Origin: CAZKTF01 sp964555565
Lineage (GTDB): Bacteria > Planctomycetota > JAJSAM01 > JAKLKS01
NCBI GenBank assembly: GCA_964555565.1
Contig: CAZKTF010000066.1
Location: forward strand, 1 to 15,243
Reading direction: 5' to 3'
Length of the DNA stretch: 15,243 nt
The notes below the pieces were generated by a model. That model saw only the letters and a list, made by a program, of their open reading frames with translations. It searched no databases and was not told the origin of the DNA. The first letter of the stretch is position 1, and every line of letters starts with the position of its first letter. A program made the translations under genes and the position numbers. Of the stretch, positions 1 to 7,085 are shown piece after piece.

Positions 1-1146
1 CATCCCGAGGATGGCGATGATGTCCTGGAGGTCCTTGTAGCGCTGGAGGATGCTCTGCACGTCGCGCGTCACGCGGTAGTGGCGCTCGCCGACGAACTGC
101 GGGTCGAGCACGCGGCTCGAGGAGTCGAGCGGGTCCACCGCGGGGTAGATGCCCAGCTCGGCGATCTGGCGCGAGAGTACCGTCTTGGCGTCCAGGTGGC
201 TGAAGGCGGTGGCCGGGGCCGGGTCGGTGAGGTCGTCGGCGGGCACGTAGATCGCCTGCACGGAGGTGACGGAGCCGCGGTCCGTGGAGGTGATCCGCTC
301 CTGGAGCGCGCCCATCTCCGTGGCCAGCGTGGGCTGGTAGCCGACCGCGCTCGGCATCCGGCCNNNNNNNNNNATGTTGTCGATGAACAGGAGGACGTCG
401 GTCCCTCCCTTGTCGCGGAAGTACTCCGCCATGGTCAGGCCCGAGAGGGCCACCCGGAGGCGGGCGCCCGGGGGCTCGTTCATCTGGCCGTAGCAGAGGA
501 CGGTCTTCGCGATGACCCCCGACTCCTTCATCTCGAGCCAGAGGTCGTTCCCCTCGCGCGTGCGCTCCCCCACCCCGCAGAAGACCGAGTACCCGCCGTG
601 CGCCTTGGCGATGTTGTTGATGAGCTCCATGATGACGACCGTCTTGCCGACCCCGGCGCCGCCGAACAGGCCGGTCTTGCCGCCTCGGGCGTAGGGGTGG
701 ATGAGGTCGATCACCTTGATCCCGGTCTCGAAGAGCTGGGTCTTCACCGAGAGGGTGCCGAACTTCGGGGGCTGCTGGTGGATCGAGCGGTACTCCTCCG
801 CCACGACCGGCGGCCCGTAGTCCACGGGCTCGCCGAGGAGGTTGAACACCCGCCCGAGGCAGCCCTCGCCCACGGGGACCTGGACCGGCTTGCCCGTGCT
901 CTGCACCGGGGTGCCCCGCACGAGGCCGTCCGTGGAGGAGAAGGCCACGGCGCGGACCTGGTTGCGCCCCAGGTGCTGCTGGACCTCGCAGGTGATCCGC
1001 AGGGCCTCGCCCTGCGCCCCCTTCTGCTCGATCCGCAGGGCGGAGTAGATCTCCGGCACCGCCTCGGCCGGGAACTCCACGTCCAGGACGTTCCCGATGA
1101 CCTGGACGATCTTCCCGTCGGCGAGCGGGGAGGGCGCGGTGGGCAT
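1..1146 (-). CDS. atpD: ATP synthase F1 subunit beta (3' part outside window, internal gap)
   Basis: This is the catalytic beta subunit of the F1 head, which forms ATP at the alpha/beta interface. The first 382 codon positions are present; the last roughly 80 residues lie beyond the left edge. The start is ATG at 1146, eight bases after the atpG stop, with AGGAG just upstream. Residues 162-169 read GGAGVGKT (Walker A), followed by the GERTREGND catalytic segment and LLFIDNI (Walker B). Ten N at 364-373 interrupt the gene exactly after DNI, and the reading resumes in frame at GRMPSAVGYQP. The family normally has 14 residues between these two points, so the run of N is too short. The gene is not a pseudogene on this evidence. 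It is the last gene seen in the operon; atpC should follow to the left. The family identification is certain. Confidence 0.97.
   Translation of the reverse strand, partial: MPTAPSPLADGKIVQVIGNVLDVEFPAEAVPEIYSALRIEQKGAQGEALRITCEVQQHLGRNQVRAVAFSSTDGLVRGTPVQSTGKPVQVPVGEGCLGRVFNLLGEPVDYGPPVVAEEYRSIHQQPPKFGTLSVKTQLFETGIKVIDLIHPYARGGKTGLFGGAGVGKTVVIMELINNIAKAHGGYSVFCGVGERTREGNDLWLEMKESGVIAKTVLCYGQMNEPPGARLRVALSGLTMAEYFRDKGGTDVLLFIDNXXXXGRMPSAVGYQPTLATEMGALQERITSTDRGSVTSVQAIYVPADDLTDPAPATAFSHLDAKTVLSRQIAELGIYPAVDPLDSSSRVLDPQFVGERHYRVTRDVQSILQRYKDLQDIIAILGM
364..373. other. Assembly gap (10 N) inside atpD
   Basis: There are ten N. The flanking codons on the minus strand are D-N-I and G-R-M-P. In other beta subunits these are separated by 14 residues (FRFTQAGSEVSALL-like), but ten N supply only the last base of the Ile codon and three codons. 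About 33 bases are therefore missing from the stated length, and the N count is a placeholder, not a measurement. Confidence 0.9.
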
Positions 1147-1154
1147 GGTCGCTC

Positions 1155-2033
1155 CTACTTCTTCAGGGCCTCGGAGCCGCCGAGGATCTCGGCGAGCTCC
1201 TGCGTGATCTGGCCCTGGCGGGCCTTGTTGAACATGCGCGTCAGGAAGGTGGCCATCTCCTCGGCGTTGTCGCTGGCGAGCTTCATGGCGGTGCGCCGGG
1301 CGATCTGCTCGCAGGCCACCGCGGAGACCAGCACGCGGTAGACCATCGTGCGGACGTAGAGCGGGAGGAGGGCGTCCAGGATCTCCCGCGCCGAGGGCTC
1401 GAAGAGGATCCCGCCGCCGGACGACGCCCCGGCCGCGGCCGCCGCCCCGCCGACCGGGCAGAGCTCCATCACGGTCGGGGGCTGCCGGGCGACGGTCTTG
1501 AAGTGCGGGTACACGACGAGGACCCGGTCCACCTCGCCCGCGAGGAAGGGCCCGGTGAGCGCGGCGGCCAGCCGCTCGGCGTCGGCGTAGGTCGGCCGGT
1601 CGGAGAGTTCGGTGAAGGACTTCTCCACCCGGAGCCCCTGGAACCGGAGGGCCTGGAGGCCCTTCTTCCCGGCCACGTAGAGGATCACCGCGCGGCCCGC
1701 CTTCTCCTCCGCGCGGACCGCCTCCCGCCCCTTCCGGACGAGGTTCCCGTTGAAGCCCCCGCAGAGCCCGCGGTTCGCGGTCACGACGAGCACCAGCGTC
1801 GCCCGCGGCGGGTCGGCCTGCCTGAGCAGCGGGAACGCCCCGCGGTCGGGGACCCGCGAGGCGACCTCGGCCACGGCCGCGGACAGGTGCTCGGCGTAGG
1901 GCGCGCTCGAGAGCACGCGGTCCTGGGCGCGCTTGAGCTTGCTCGTGGCCACCATCTCCATCGTCTTGGTGATCTTCCTCGTGGAGGAGACGGACTTGAT
2001 CCGCCGGCGGATGGCCTTCGCGCGGAGGGGCAT
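1155..2033 (-). CDS. atpG: ATP synthase F1 subunit gamma
   Basis: This is the central rotor shaft of F1, coupling c-ring rotation to catalysis in the alpha3beta3 head. At 292 residues it is the usual length. The N-terminal coiled-coil helix shows the family signature IRRRIKSVSSTRKITKTMEM followed by VATSKLKRAQ. The Rossmann-like middle contains TANRGLCGGFN near residues 85-95. The C-terminal helix has the conserved ASDNAEEM and FNKARQGQITQEL segments, which insert into the head. A short Ala/Gly-rich insert near residues 197-207 (AAAAAGASSGGG) is the only local oddity and is probably a surface loop. It lies 15 bases after atpA and 8 bases before atpD in the same operon. Confidence 0.97.
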   Translation of the reverse strand: MPLRAKAIRRRIKSVSSTRKITKTMEMVATSKLKRAQDRVLSSAPYAEHLSAAVAEVASRVPDRGAFPLLRQADPPRATLVLVVTANRGLCGGFNGNLVRKGREAVRAEEKAGRAVILYVAGKKGLQALRFQGLRVEKSFTELSDRPTYADAERLAAALTGPFLAGEVDRVLVVYPHFKTVARQPPTVMELCPVGGAAAAAGASSGGGILFEPSAREILDALLPLYVRTMVYRVLVSAVACEQIARRTAMKLASDNAEEMATFLTRMFNKARQGQITQELAEILGGSEALKK

Positions 2034-2048
2034 GGTCCCTCGCCGGTC

Positions 2049-3572
2049 CTAGGAGGACGCCTTCGCCGCGGCGCGGCGTCGCGCCGTGAAGGCCTCGAGG
2101 TCCGCCTTGAGCGCGGCCTCCACCTCCGCCCCCAGCTCCCGCTTCTCCGCGATCGTCTTCAGCGCCGTGCCCGTCCGCAGCGCCTCGATCATCTGGGTCT
2201 CCACCGCCTTGACCTCGAGCACCGGGACGTCGTCGAAGAACCCGCCGCCCAGGGCGTACATGACGGCGACCTGCTCCTCCACGGGCCAGGGGCGGTAGAG
2301 CCCCTGCTTGAGCACCTCCACCGTGCGCTGCCCGCGGGCGAGCTGCTCCTGCGTGGACTTGTCCAGGTCGGAGGCGAACTGGGCGAAGGCCTCCAGCTCG
2401 CGGAACTGCGCCAGGTCGAGGCGCAGGCGCCCCGCGACCTTCTTCATGGCCTTGATCTGGGCGTTGCCGCCCACGCGCGAGACCGAGATGCCGACGTTGA
2501 TGGCCGGCCGCACCCCCGCGTAGAAGAGGTCGGGCTCCAGGTAGATCTGCCCGTCGGTGATGGAGATGACGTTCGTCGGGATGTAGGCGGAGACGTCGCC
2601 CGCCTGGGTCTCGATGACCGGCAGCGCCGTGAGCGACCCGCCGCCCTTCTCCTTCGACAGCTTGGCCGAGCGCTCCAGCAGGCGGCTGTGGCAGTAGAAG
2701 ATGTCCCCCGGGTAGGCCTCGCGGCCCGGCGGGCGGCGCAGCAGCAGCGAGACCTGGCGGTAGGCGACGGCCTGCTTCGAGAGGTCGTCGTAGACGCACA
2801 GCGTGTCCATGTTCTTCCGGTACATGAAGTACTCGGCCATGGCGCAGCCGGCGTAGGGGGCGACGTACTGGAGCGGGGCCGGGTCGTTGGCCGTGGCGGA
2901 GACCACGATGGTGTGGTCCATGGCCCCGTGGGTCCGCAGGCGGTCCACGACGCCGGCCACCGTGGAGGCCTTCTGCCCCACGGCCACGTACACGCAGATC
3001 ACCCCGGTGCCCTTCTGGTTGATGATCGTGTCGATGGCGACCGAGGTCTTCCCCGTCTCGCGGTCCCCGATGATCAGCTCGCGCTGTCCGCGCCCGATGG
3101 GGATCATCGCGTCGATGGCCTTGATGCCCGTCTGGAGGGGGACCCTCACGGGCTGGCGGTCGGCGATGCCGGGGGCCTTGCCCTCGAGCGGCATGAGGGC
3201 CGCCGCCGCGATGGGGCCCTTGCCGTCGATCGGCTCCCCGAGGGGGTCCACCACGCGGCCGACCATGCCCTCGCCGGCCGGGACCGAGAGGACGCGGCCC
3301 GTGCGCTTGACGAGCTGGCCCTCCTTGATGTCCAGGTAGTTGCCGAGGATAACCACGCCGACCGAGTCCTCCTCGAGGTTGAAGGCCATCCCGAAGACCC
3401 CGGACTCGAACTGCACCATCTCGCCGGACATGACCTTTTCCAGGCCGTAGACGCGGGCGATGCCGTCGCCCACCTCGAGGACGGTCCCGGTCTCCTCCAT
3501 GTGGATGGCGGAGTCGAACTGCTCGATCTCCTTCTTGAGGACGCTCGTGATCTCTTCGGGGCGGATGTTCAT
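2049..3572 (-). CDS. atpA: ATP synthase F1 subunit alpha
   Basis: This is the non-catalytic nucleotide-binding subunit of F1, which supplies the arginine finger to the beta active site. At 507 residues it is full length. The beta-barrel N-domain contains VGDGIARVYGL (residues 34-44). The P-loop is GDRETGKT at 169-176, where E replaces the commoner Q. The arginine finger is R366 in ISVSRVGGNAQ. The C-terminal helical domain contains LDLAQFRELEAFAQFASDLD. The N-terminal residues 1-20 (MNIRPEEITSVLKKEIEQFD) form the helix that binds the delta subunit on the peripheral stalk. It lies nine bases downstream of atpH. No defect is seen. Confidence 0.98.
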   Translation of the reverse strand: MNIRPEEITSVLKKEIEQFDSAIHMEETGTVLEVGDGIARVYGLEKVMSGEMVQFESGVFGMAFNLEEDSVGVVILGNYLDIKEGQLVKRTGRVLSVPAGEGMVGRVVDPLGEPIDGKGPIAAAALMPLEGKAPGIADRQPVRVPLQTGIKAIDAMIPIGRGQRELIIGDRETGKTSVAIDTIINQKGTGVICVYVAVGQKASTVAGVVDRLRTHGAMDHTIVVSATANDPAPLQYVAPYAGCAMAEYFMYRKNMDTLCVYDDLSKQAVAYRQVSLLLRRPPGREAYPGDIFYCHSRLLERSAKLSKEKGGGSLTALPVIETQAGDVSAYIPTNVISITDGQIYLEPDLFYAGVRPAINVGISVSRVGGNAQIKAMKKVAGRLRLDLAQFRELEAFAQFASDLDKSTQEQLARGQRTVEVLKQGLYRPWPVEEQVAVMYALGGGFFDDVPVLEVKAVETQMIEALRTGTALKTIAEKRELGAEVEAALKADLEAFTARRRAAAKASS

Positions 3573-3581
3573 GTCCGGCTC

Positions 3582-4136
3582 CTAGTTCCCCAGCCTGGTC
3601 TCGAACAGCCCGCGGCCGAGCCGCAGGAGGCGGGAGCGGACGCTCCCGTCCACGAAGGCGTCCCCCACGCGCACGGTGAGCCCGCCCAGCAGCGCGGGGT
3701 CCGTGCCCTCGTGGAGGACCGGCGTCTTCCCCGTGGCCTCCGCCACGGCCGCCTCGATGGCCGCCCGGATCTCCGGCACGACGCCCCGGGCGGACCTCAC
3801 GAAGACGTGGACACGCTTCTGCTCGACGTCCTTGAAGCGGTCGAACTGGTCCACGATGTTGTCGTAGAGGTATTCGCGCCCCTTGCGGATGAGGACCACG
3901 AGGAGGCCGAGGACCTCCGACCCGACGCGGCCCGCGAAGGCCTTGCGGACGACCTGCTCCTTCTCCGCGCGGTCGATCCGGGGCGAGGTGAAGAGCCCCC
4001 AGACCCGCTTCTCGGCGTGGAAGACCCCCTCCACCGCCCGGAGCTCCTCGAGGGCGGCCCCGAGGCGGCCCTTCTCCTTCGCGAGGGCGAGGAGGGCCTC
4101 CGCGTAGCACCGGGCCGCGGGCTCGGAGCGGTTCAA
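3582..4136 (-). CDS. atpH: ATP synthase F1 subunit delta
   Basis: This subunit links the top of the F1 head to the b-subunit stalk (OSCP family). The protein has 184 residues. The N-terminal helical bundle begins RSEPAARCYAEALLALAKE, a typical delta start, and the C-terminal part contains DPALLGGLTVRVGDAFVDGS, which matches the conserved GG-x-x-V-R-V-G-D-x-x-x-D-G-S signature. No ATG or GTG fits the N-terminus. The likely start is TTG at 4136, whose last two bases begin the atpF stop codon (TTGA), pointing to translational coupling with atpF. The reading frame stays open upstream into atpF, but that extension is antisense-like, low-complexity and not part of the family. Confidence 0.93.
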   Translation of the reverse strand: MNRSEPAARCYAEALLALAKEKGRLGAALEELRAVEGVFHAEKRVWGLFTSPRIDRAEKEQVVRKAFAGRVGSEVLGLLVVLIRKGREYLYDNIVDQFDRFKDVEQKRVHVFVRSARGVVPEIRAAIEAAVAEATGKTPVLHEGTDPALLGGLTVRVGDAFVDGSVRSRLLRLGRGLFETRLGN

Positions 4137-4711
4137 TTCGACGCCCCCGCCCGGCGCGCCCGGACCTCCGCGACCACCTGCTCGGCCAGCCGCCGGTCGT
4201 CCTCGGACGTCAGGTTGCGCTCGAGCACGCGGCTCGCGGCCGTGAGCGTGAGTTCCACGACCTCCCGCCGGAGCGCGTCGCGGGCCCGGTTCTCCTCGAG
4301 CGCGATCTCCTTCTTCGCCCTCTCCAGGAACGCGTCCGACTCGGACCGCGCCTTCGCCTGCTGCTCGGCGCGGTACCTCTCGGCGGCGACGCGGGCGTCG
4401 TCCAGCACCGCCTTGGCCTTCACGTGGGCCTCGGCCAGGGCGGACTCCTGGCGCCGGGCGATCTCCTCGGAGGCGCGGCGGACTTCCTCGGCCTTCTCCA
4501 GGCTCTCGGCGATCTTCCGCTCGCGCTCCTCGACGGCCTGGAGGAGCGGCTTCCAGGCGAGCTTCCGGAGGATCAGGAACGCCAGGAGGAAGATCACCCA
4601 CGCCCAGATCACGGGCTCCCAGTTCTTGAACTCGATGAGCTGGGGCTCCTCCCCCGCCCCCCCGCCGCCGGAGACGGCGAGGACCAGGGCACGGATCGCC
4701 GGGTACGGCAT
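4133..4711 (-). CDS. atpF: ATP synthase Fo subunit b
   Basis: This is the peripheral stalk subunit that holds F1 static against the rotating ring. The protein has 192 residues. It has one transmembrane helix at about residues 32-49 (WEPVIWAWVIFLLAFLILRK), then the family motif LAWKPLLQAVEERERKI, then a long charged coiled coil rich in Glu, Arg and Ala to the end. The start is ATG at 4711, preceded by GGAAGGGAG at good spacing and 25 bases after the atpE stop. The frame is open further upstream to 4789, but that would overlap atpE and add a Ser-rich non-homologous leader. A short hydrophobic, Gly-rich lead (residues 7-20) precedes the membrane helix and is slightly unusual. Confidence 0.94.
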   Translation of the reverse strand: MPYPAIRALVLAVSGGGGAGEEPQLIEFKNWEPVIWAWVIFLLAFLILRKLAWKPLLQAVEERERKIAESLEKAEEVRRASEEIARRQESALAEAHVKAKAVLDDARVAAERYRAEQQAKARSESDAFLERAKKEIALEENRARDALRREVVELTLTAASRVLERNLTSEDDRRLAEQVVAEVRARRAGASN

Positions 4712-4736
4712 GGCCGCTCCCTTCCTTCCTCGGCCC

Positions 4737-4970
4737 TTACTTGATGAAGCCGATGAGCAGGCAGATGACGCAGGCGAAGAGGCAGACACCCTCGATGAAC
4801 GCCGCGGTCAGAATCGTCGTCTGGCGGATGGCGCCGGCCGCCTCGGGCTGCCGCGCGATGGACTCCACCGCGGACGAGGCGATGCGGCCGATGCCGATCC
4901 CGGCCGCGACGGCCGCGATGCCGGCCCCGATGGCCGCGCCGAGGTACGCAAACTGCCCAAGTCCCTCCAT
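4737..4970 (-). CDS. atpE: ATP synthase Fo subunit c (proteolipid ring)
   Basis: This is the 77-residue hairpin that forms the rotor ring and carries the translocated ion. Helix 1 is Gly/Ala-rich (GAAIGAGIAAVAAGIGIG), the polar loop is ARQPEAAG, and helix 2 carries the ion-binding acid E60 in AFIEGVCLF. The Na+ pattern of the Ilyobacter/Propionigenium type (Gln in helix 1; Glu-Ser in helix 2) is absent: I27 and G61 occupy those places. The ring is therefore most likely proton-specific (inference from family knowledge). Helix 2 contains three cysteines (C63, C67, C70), which is unusual for a c subunit. The ATG at 4970 is preceded by a GAGGGAGG stretch. Confidence 0.97.
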   Translation of the reverse strand: MEGLGQFAYLGAAIGAGIAAVAAGIGIGRIASSAVESIARQPEAAGAIRQTTILTAAFIEGVCLFACVICLLIGFIK

Positions 4971-5017
4971 GACCCGTCCCTCCCTCTCTTGGGGCACCCG
5001 GCCCCGTGACACCCGGA

Positions 5018-5929
5018 CTAGTGCTCGTGCGAGACCGCGAGGCCGACGAAGATCGAAGACAGCGTCGTGAAGATGTAGGCCTGGATCAAGGCGACCAGGA
5101 GCTCGAAGAGCATGATGAAGAGCGCGAAGGCGACGGAGGGCACCGCCACCACCGTCGTCATCCCCAGGCCGTGGGCGGCGACGAGGAAGCCCCCCAGGAC
5201 CCCGAGGATGACGTGGCCCGCGGTCATGTTCGCGAAGAGGCGCACCGTGAGGGCGAAGGGCTTCGTGAAGAGGCCCGCGAACTCGATGACCCACACGAGC
5301 GGCCACATCCACCAGGGGACCCCCGGCGGGACCAGGTGGACCCAGTACCCGAGGGGGCCCTTCGCCGCCATCCCCGCGCCCTGCGTCGCGAAGAAGGTGA
5401 GGAGCGCCAGCGCCGCGGTGACCTTCCAGTTGCCCGTTGCGGTCGCCCCCAGCGGCGGCGGGAGGAGCCCGAGCAGGTTGCACGCGAGGATGAAGAAGAA
5501 GACCGTCGCGAACCACGGCAGCCAGGCGCGGGCGTGGTGCTCGCCCAGGTTGGGCCGCACGACCTCGTCGCGGAGGAAGAGGAACACCGACTCCATGCAG
5601 TTGCCGACCAGCCCCCGCCCCTTCGGACGAGACGCGCGGCGCGCGGCCGCGATCGCCGCCACGCAGACGACGGCGACGGCCAGGAGCATCATCACGACGT
5701 GCTTGCTGAGGTGCGGGTTGAAGCCGCCCACCACGCCGACGACCTTCGAGACCTCGTTCCCGTGCGCGTCCAGCGCCTTCCCCAGGACCTCCTTCCCCCC
5801 GGTGAGGAGGGCGATGGGGAAGTTGATGGTCTCGTTCAGGCTCCAGTGCCAGCCGCCGAAGTGGATCTCGTAGGAGTTCGCGAGGTGCTCGACGAGGTCC
5901 CCGCCGGCCAGGACGGGCGGCAGCGTCAC
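5018..5929 (-). CDS. atpB: ATP synthase Fo subunit a
   Basis: This stator channel subunit conducts protons to and from the c ring. The protein has 303 residues, somewhat longer than the 271 of E. coli because of an N-terminal segment (residues 1-75) containing HFGGWHWSLNETINFPIALL. Membrane segments follow at about 77-97, 137-157, 170-188, 208-224, 236-256 and 263-298. The essential arginine is R230 in FALTVRLFANMTAGH, and the late helix reads FELLVALIQAYIFTTL with the conserved Gln (Q283). The start is GTG at 5929, overlapping the upstream stop as GTGA, so translation is probably coupled. The gap to atpE is 47 bases. Confidence 0.96.
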   Translation of the reverse strand: MTLPPVLAGGDLVEHLANSYEIHFGGWHWSLNETINFPIALLTGGKEVLGKALDAHGNEVSKVVGVVGGFNPHLSKHVVMMLLAVAVVCVAAIAAARRASRPKGRGLVGNCMESVFLFLRDEVVRPNLGEHHARAWLPWFATVFFFILACNLLGLLPPPLGATATGNWKVTAALALLTFFATQGAGMAAKGPLGYWVHLVPPGVPWWMWPLVWVIEFAGLFTKPFALTVRLFANMTAGHVILGVLGGFLVAAHGLGMTTVVAVPSVAFALFIMLFELLVALIQAYIFTTLSSIFVGLAVSHEH

Positions 5930-6303
5930 GCCCGGGCCTCCCCCGCCGCGGCCACGCCCAGGACCGGCAGGGCGGCGAGGAAGCCCGCGAGGAAGCAGAG
6001 CGCGAAGGCCGCGGGGTCGGCCAGCCCCGTCGCCTTGAACAGGAGCGTGGCGCCGAGCACGAGCGCCAGGCGCACCGCGAAGCCCCCGAGGAACACGAGG
6101 ATCGCCCCGACCCCGGGGCGGCGGAGCGCGCGGGCCACGAGGACCGACTCCAGGAAGAGCCCTCCGGCCCCCAGGACCAGCCCGAGCGCGACCCCGCGGA
6201 GCGTCCCGGCGGAGGACCCGCGCCAGGCGATCACGCCCGCCGCCGTCCCCGCGAGGGGGACGCCACAGGCCACGAGGAGCAGCAGGGTCCGCCGCGCCGT
6301 CAT
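5926..6303 (-). CDS. atpI: AtpI-like small membrane protein of the ATP synthase operon
   Basis: This is a 125-residue, strongly hydrophobic protein with four predicted membrane helices (about residues 6-25, 38-58, 68-88 and 96-118). By position (second gene of the operon, just before atpB), size and topology it fits ATP synthase protein I, which is known to help c-ring assembly or ion supply and is poorly conserved in sequence. The ATG at 6303 shares its A with the stop of the preceding gene (TGATG). The open frame extends further upstream, but that part lies inside atpZ and has no membrane character. The assignment rests on context more than motifs. Confidence 0.75.
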   Translation of the reverse strand: MTARRTLLLLVACGVPLAGTAAGVIAWRGSSAGTLRGVALGLVLGAGGLFLESVLVARALRRPGVGAILVFLGGFAVRLALVLGATLLFKATGLADPAAFALCFLAGFLAALPVLGVAAAGEARA

Positions 6304-6533
6304 CACCGGTCCCGCCCGACCTCCCTGATGACCACCGCCATCCCGAGCCCCATCCCCGCGAAGGACCCCGCCAGCGTCATCCACGGCGACCAGCCGAGCT
6401 TCCCGTCGAGCCAGACGCCCCCGAACACGCCGCCGAGGAGGACGAGGCAGAGCTGCGTCCCGAGGTGGATGTAGCGCAGGTAGGACCGCATCTGCGCGGG
6501 GTCGTCGTCCCGCGGGTCGCGGACTTCCTTCAC
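6303..6533 (-). CDS. atpZ: AtpZ/AtpI-family small membrane protein, first gene of atp operon
   Basis: This is a 76-residue protein with two membrane helices (about residues 24-42 and 51-69) joined by a short loop, VWLDGKLGWSPW. This two-helix hairpin with a D-x-K/x-G-x-x-P loop is characteristic of the AtpZ group (putative F1Fo ATPase-associated subunit, AtpI/AtpQ-like), often encoded first in atp operons and implicated in cation supply or ring assembly. The start is probably GTG at 6533, with GAGGG about nine bases upstream; an internal ATG (residue 15) is a less likely alternative. The frame extends upstream without family resemblance. It precedes atpI with a one-base TGATG overlap. Confidence 0.8.
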   Translation of the reverse strand: MKEVRDPRDDDPAQMRSYLRYIHLGTQLCLVLLGGVFGGVWLDGKLGWSPWMTLAGSFAGMGLGMAVVIREVGRDR

Positions 6534-6599
6534 GCCTTCCACCCTCGAGCCGCGCCGCGGGAACGGGATCGCCCGGGCCCGCGTCGCGGAGGGCCGGAG

Positions 6600-6627
6600 C
6601 CTATAGGCGGCCCGGGGGGCCGGGCAA
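6600..6627 (-). promoter_or_regulatory. Candidate atp operon promoter
   Basis: On the minus strand, TTGCCC (6627-6622) and TATAGG (6605-6600) are separated by 16 bases and lie about 65 bases upstream of the atpZ start. Each hexamer matches 4 of 6 sigma70-type positions. It is the only AT-rich spot in this intergenic stretch. Confidence 0.35.
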
Positions 6628-6686
6628 GGAAATGCCCGCAAGCAGGGGTGCGGCCCAGCCGAAGTAACGGCCGGGCGGGGTAGGCC

Positions 6687-6732
6687 TCCCCGGGCTCGGC
6701 CCGCCACCGGCGGGCCTCGAAACCCCCGGGGA
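6687..6732 (-). terminator. Nested GC hairpin between lipoprotein gene and atp operon
   Basis: The inner stem GGCCCGCC/GGCGGGCC (6698-6705 with 6709-6716) has a three-base loop. The outer stem TCCCCGGG/CCCGGGGA (6687-6694 with 6725-6732) flanks it. The structure begins 13 bases after the stop of the lipoprotein gene, so it could end that transcript and insulate the atp operon. No T tract follows on either strand, so it is not a classical intrinsic terminator. Confidence 0.45.
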
Positions 6733-6744
6733 CCCCCGCCCGTA

Positions 6745-7011
6745 CTAATCGCCGAGGTCGAAGGCGAACTTGTCCACGTACTCCGCGCGCGCCTTGTCGG
6801 CCGACCAGGGCTGCCAGGAGTCGTGCTGCTCGTAGAAGTGGAGGATCTCGAAGGGGGAGAGGATCGTGTCCACGGGGACCGTCACCCAGAGCATGGGGTT
6901 GGTCGGACCGCCCACGAGGTCGTCCCCGGCGATCTGCCTCGACAGGTAGCAGCCCGGGAGGCCCGTGGCGGCGACGACGGCGAGGAGCGCGGCGGCCAGG
7001 CGCTTCTTCAT
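6745..7011 (-). CDS. Small predicted outer-membrane lipoprotein, YceK/YidQ-like
   Basis: This is an 88-residue secreted protein. The N-terminus is a typical type II signal peptide: MKKR, a hydrophobic Ala/Leu/Val core, and the lipobox LPGC with lipidated C21. The mature part of about 68 residues includes NPMLWVTVPVDTILSPFEI, where the V-P-V-D-T-I-L-S-P core resembles the conserved segment of YceK/YidQ-type lipoproteins of unknown function, and ends in a charged tail (DKFAFDLGD). The ATG at 7011 has AAGGAG eight bases upstream. A candidate promoter lies at 7086-7115. It stands alone and is divergent from the methyltransferase-like gene. The lipoprotein prediction is strong; the family link is tentative. 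Confidence 0.82.
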   Translation of the reverse strand: MKKRLAAALLAVVAATGLPGCYLSRQIAGDDLVGGPTNPMLWVTVPVDTILSPFEILHFYEQHDSWQPWSADKARAEYVDKFAFDLGD

Positions 7012-7023
7012 GACGTCTCTCCT

Positions 7024-7053
7024 TGTCTGGTCGATCGGTGTCTGGTCAACCGG
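7024..7053. repeat. Tandem 15-bp repeat in lipoprotein gene leader
   Basis: There are two adjacent copies of a 15-base unit: TGTCTGGTCGATCGG (7024-7038) and TGTCTGGTCAACCGG (7039-7053), with 13 of 15 bases identical. It lies 13-42 bases upstream of the lipoprotein start codon, between the candidate promoter and the ribosome binding site, so it is probably transcribed. It could be a paired operator half-site or a simple duplication. Confidence 0.7.
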
Positions 7054-7085
7054 TCCCTCGGGGGAACCCCCCCGTGAGGGCCTCC

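Noticed and set aside
79..1341. Long plus-strand open frame opposite atpD/atpG
   Set aside because: Antisense to two certain genes; its His/Arg/Asp-rich translation is the typical mirror of GC-rich coding sequence and resembles no protein family.
4712..4789. Upstream extension of atpF to an ATG at 4789
   Set aside because: It would overlap atpE by 53 bases, adds a Ser-rich non-homologous leader, and the ATG at 4711 has a good ribosome binding site.
1503..5009. 1168-codon plus-strand open frame opposite the atp genes
   Set aside because: It spans five well-conserved minus-strand genes; stop codons are simply rare in this frame because of codon bias.
1..6533. A Na+-type N-ATPase or a Na+-translocating F-type enzyme
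   Set aside because: Gene order is that of the ordinary F-type operon (no atpQ/atpR arrangement around a leading atpD), and the c subunit lacks the Gln and Glu-Ser sodium ligands.
6604..6680. Extra G/C-rich stems such as CCCGGGGGGCCGGG near 6611 as regulatory RNA
   Set aside because: Self-complementarity is expected by chance at this base composition, and no conserved layout can be recognised.
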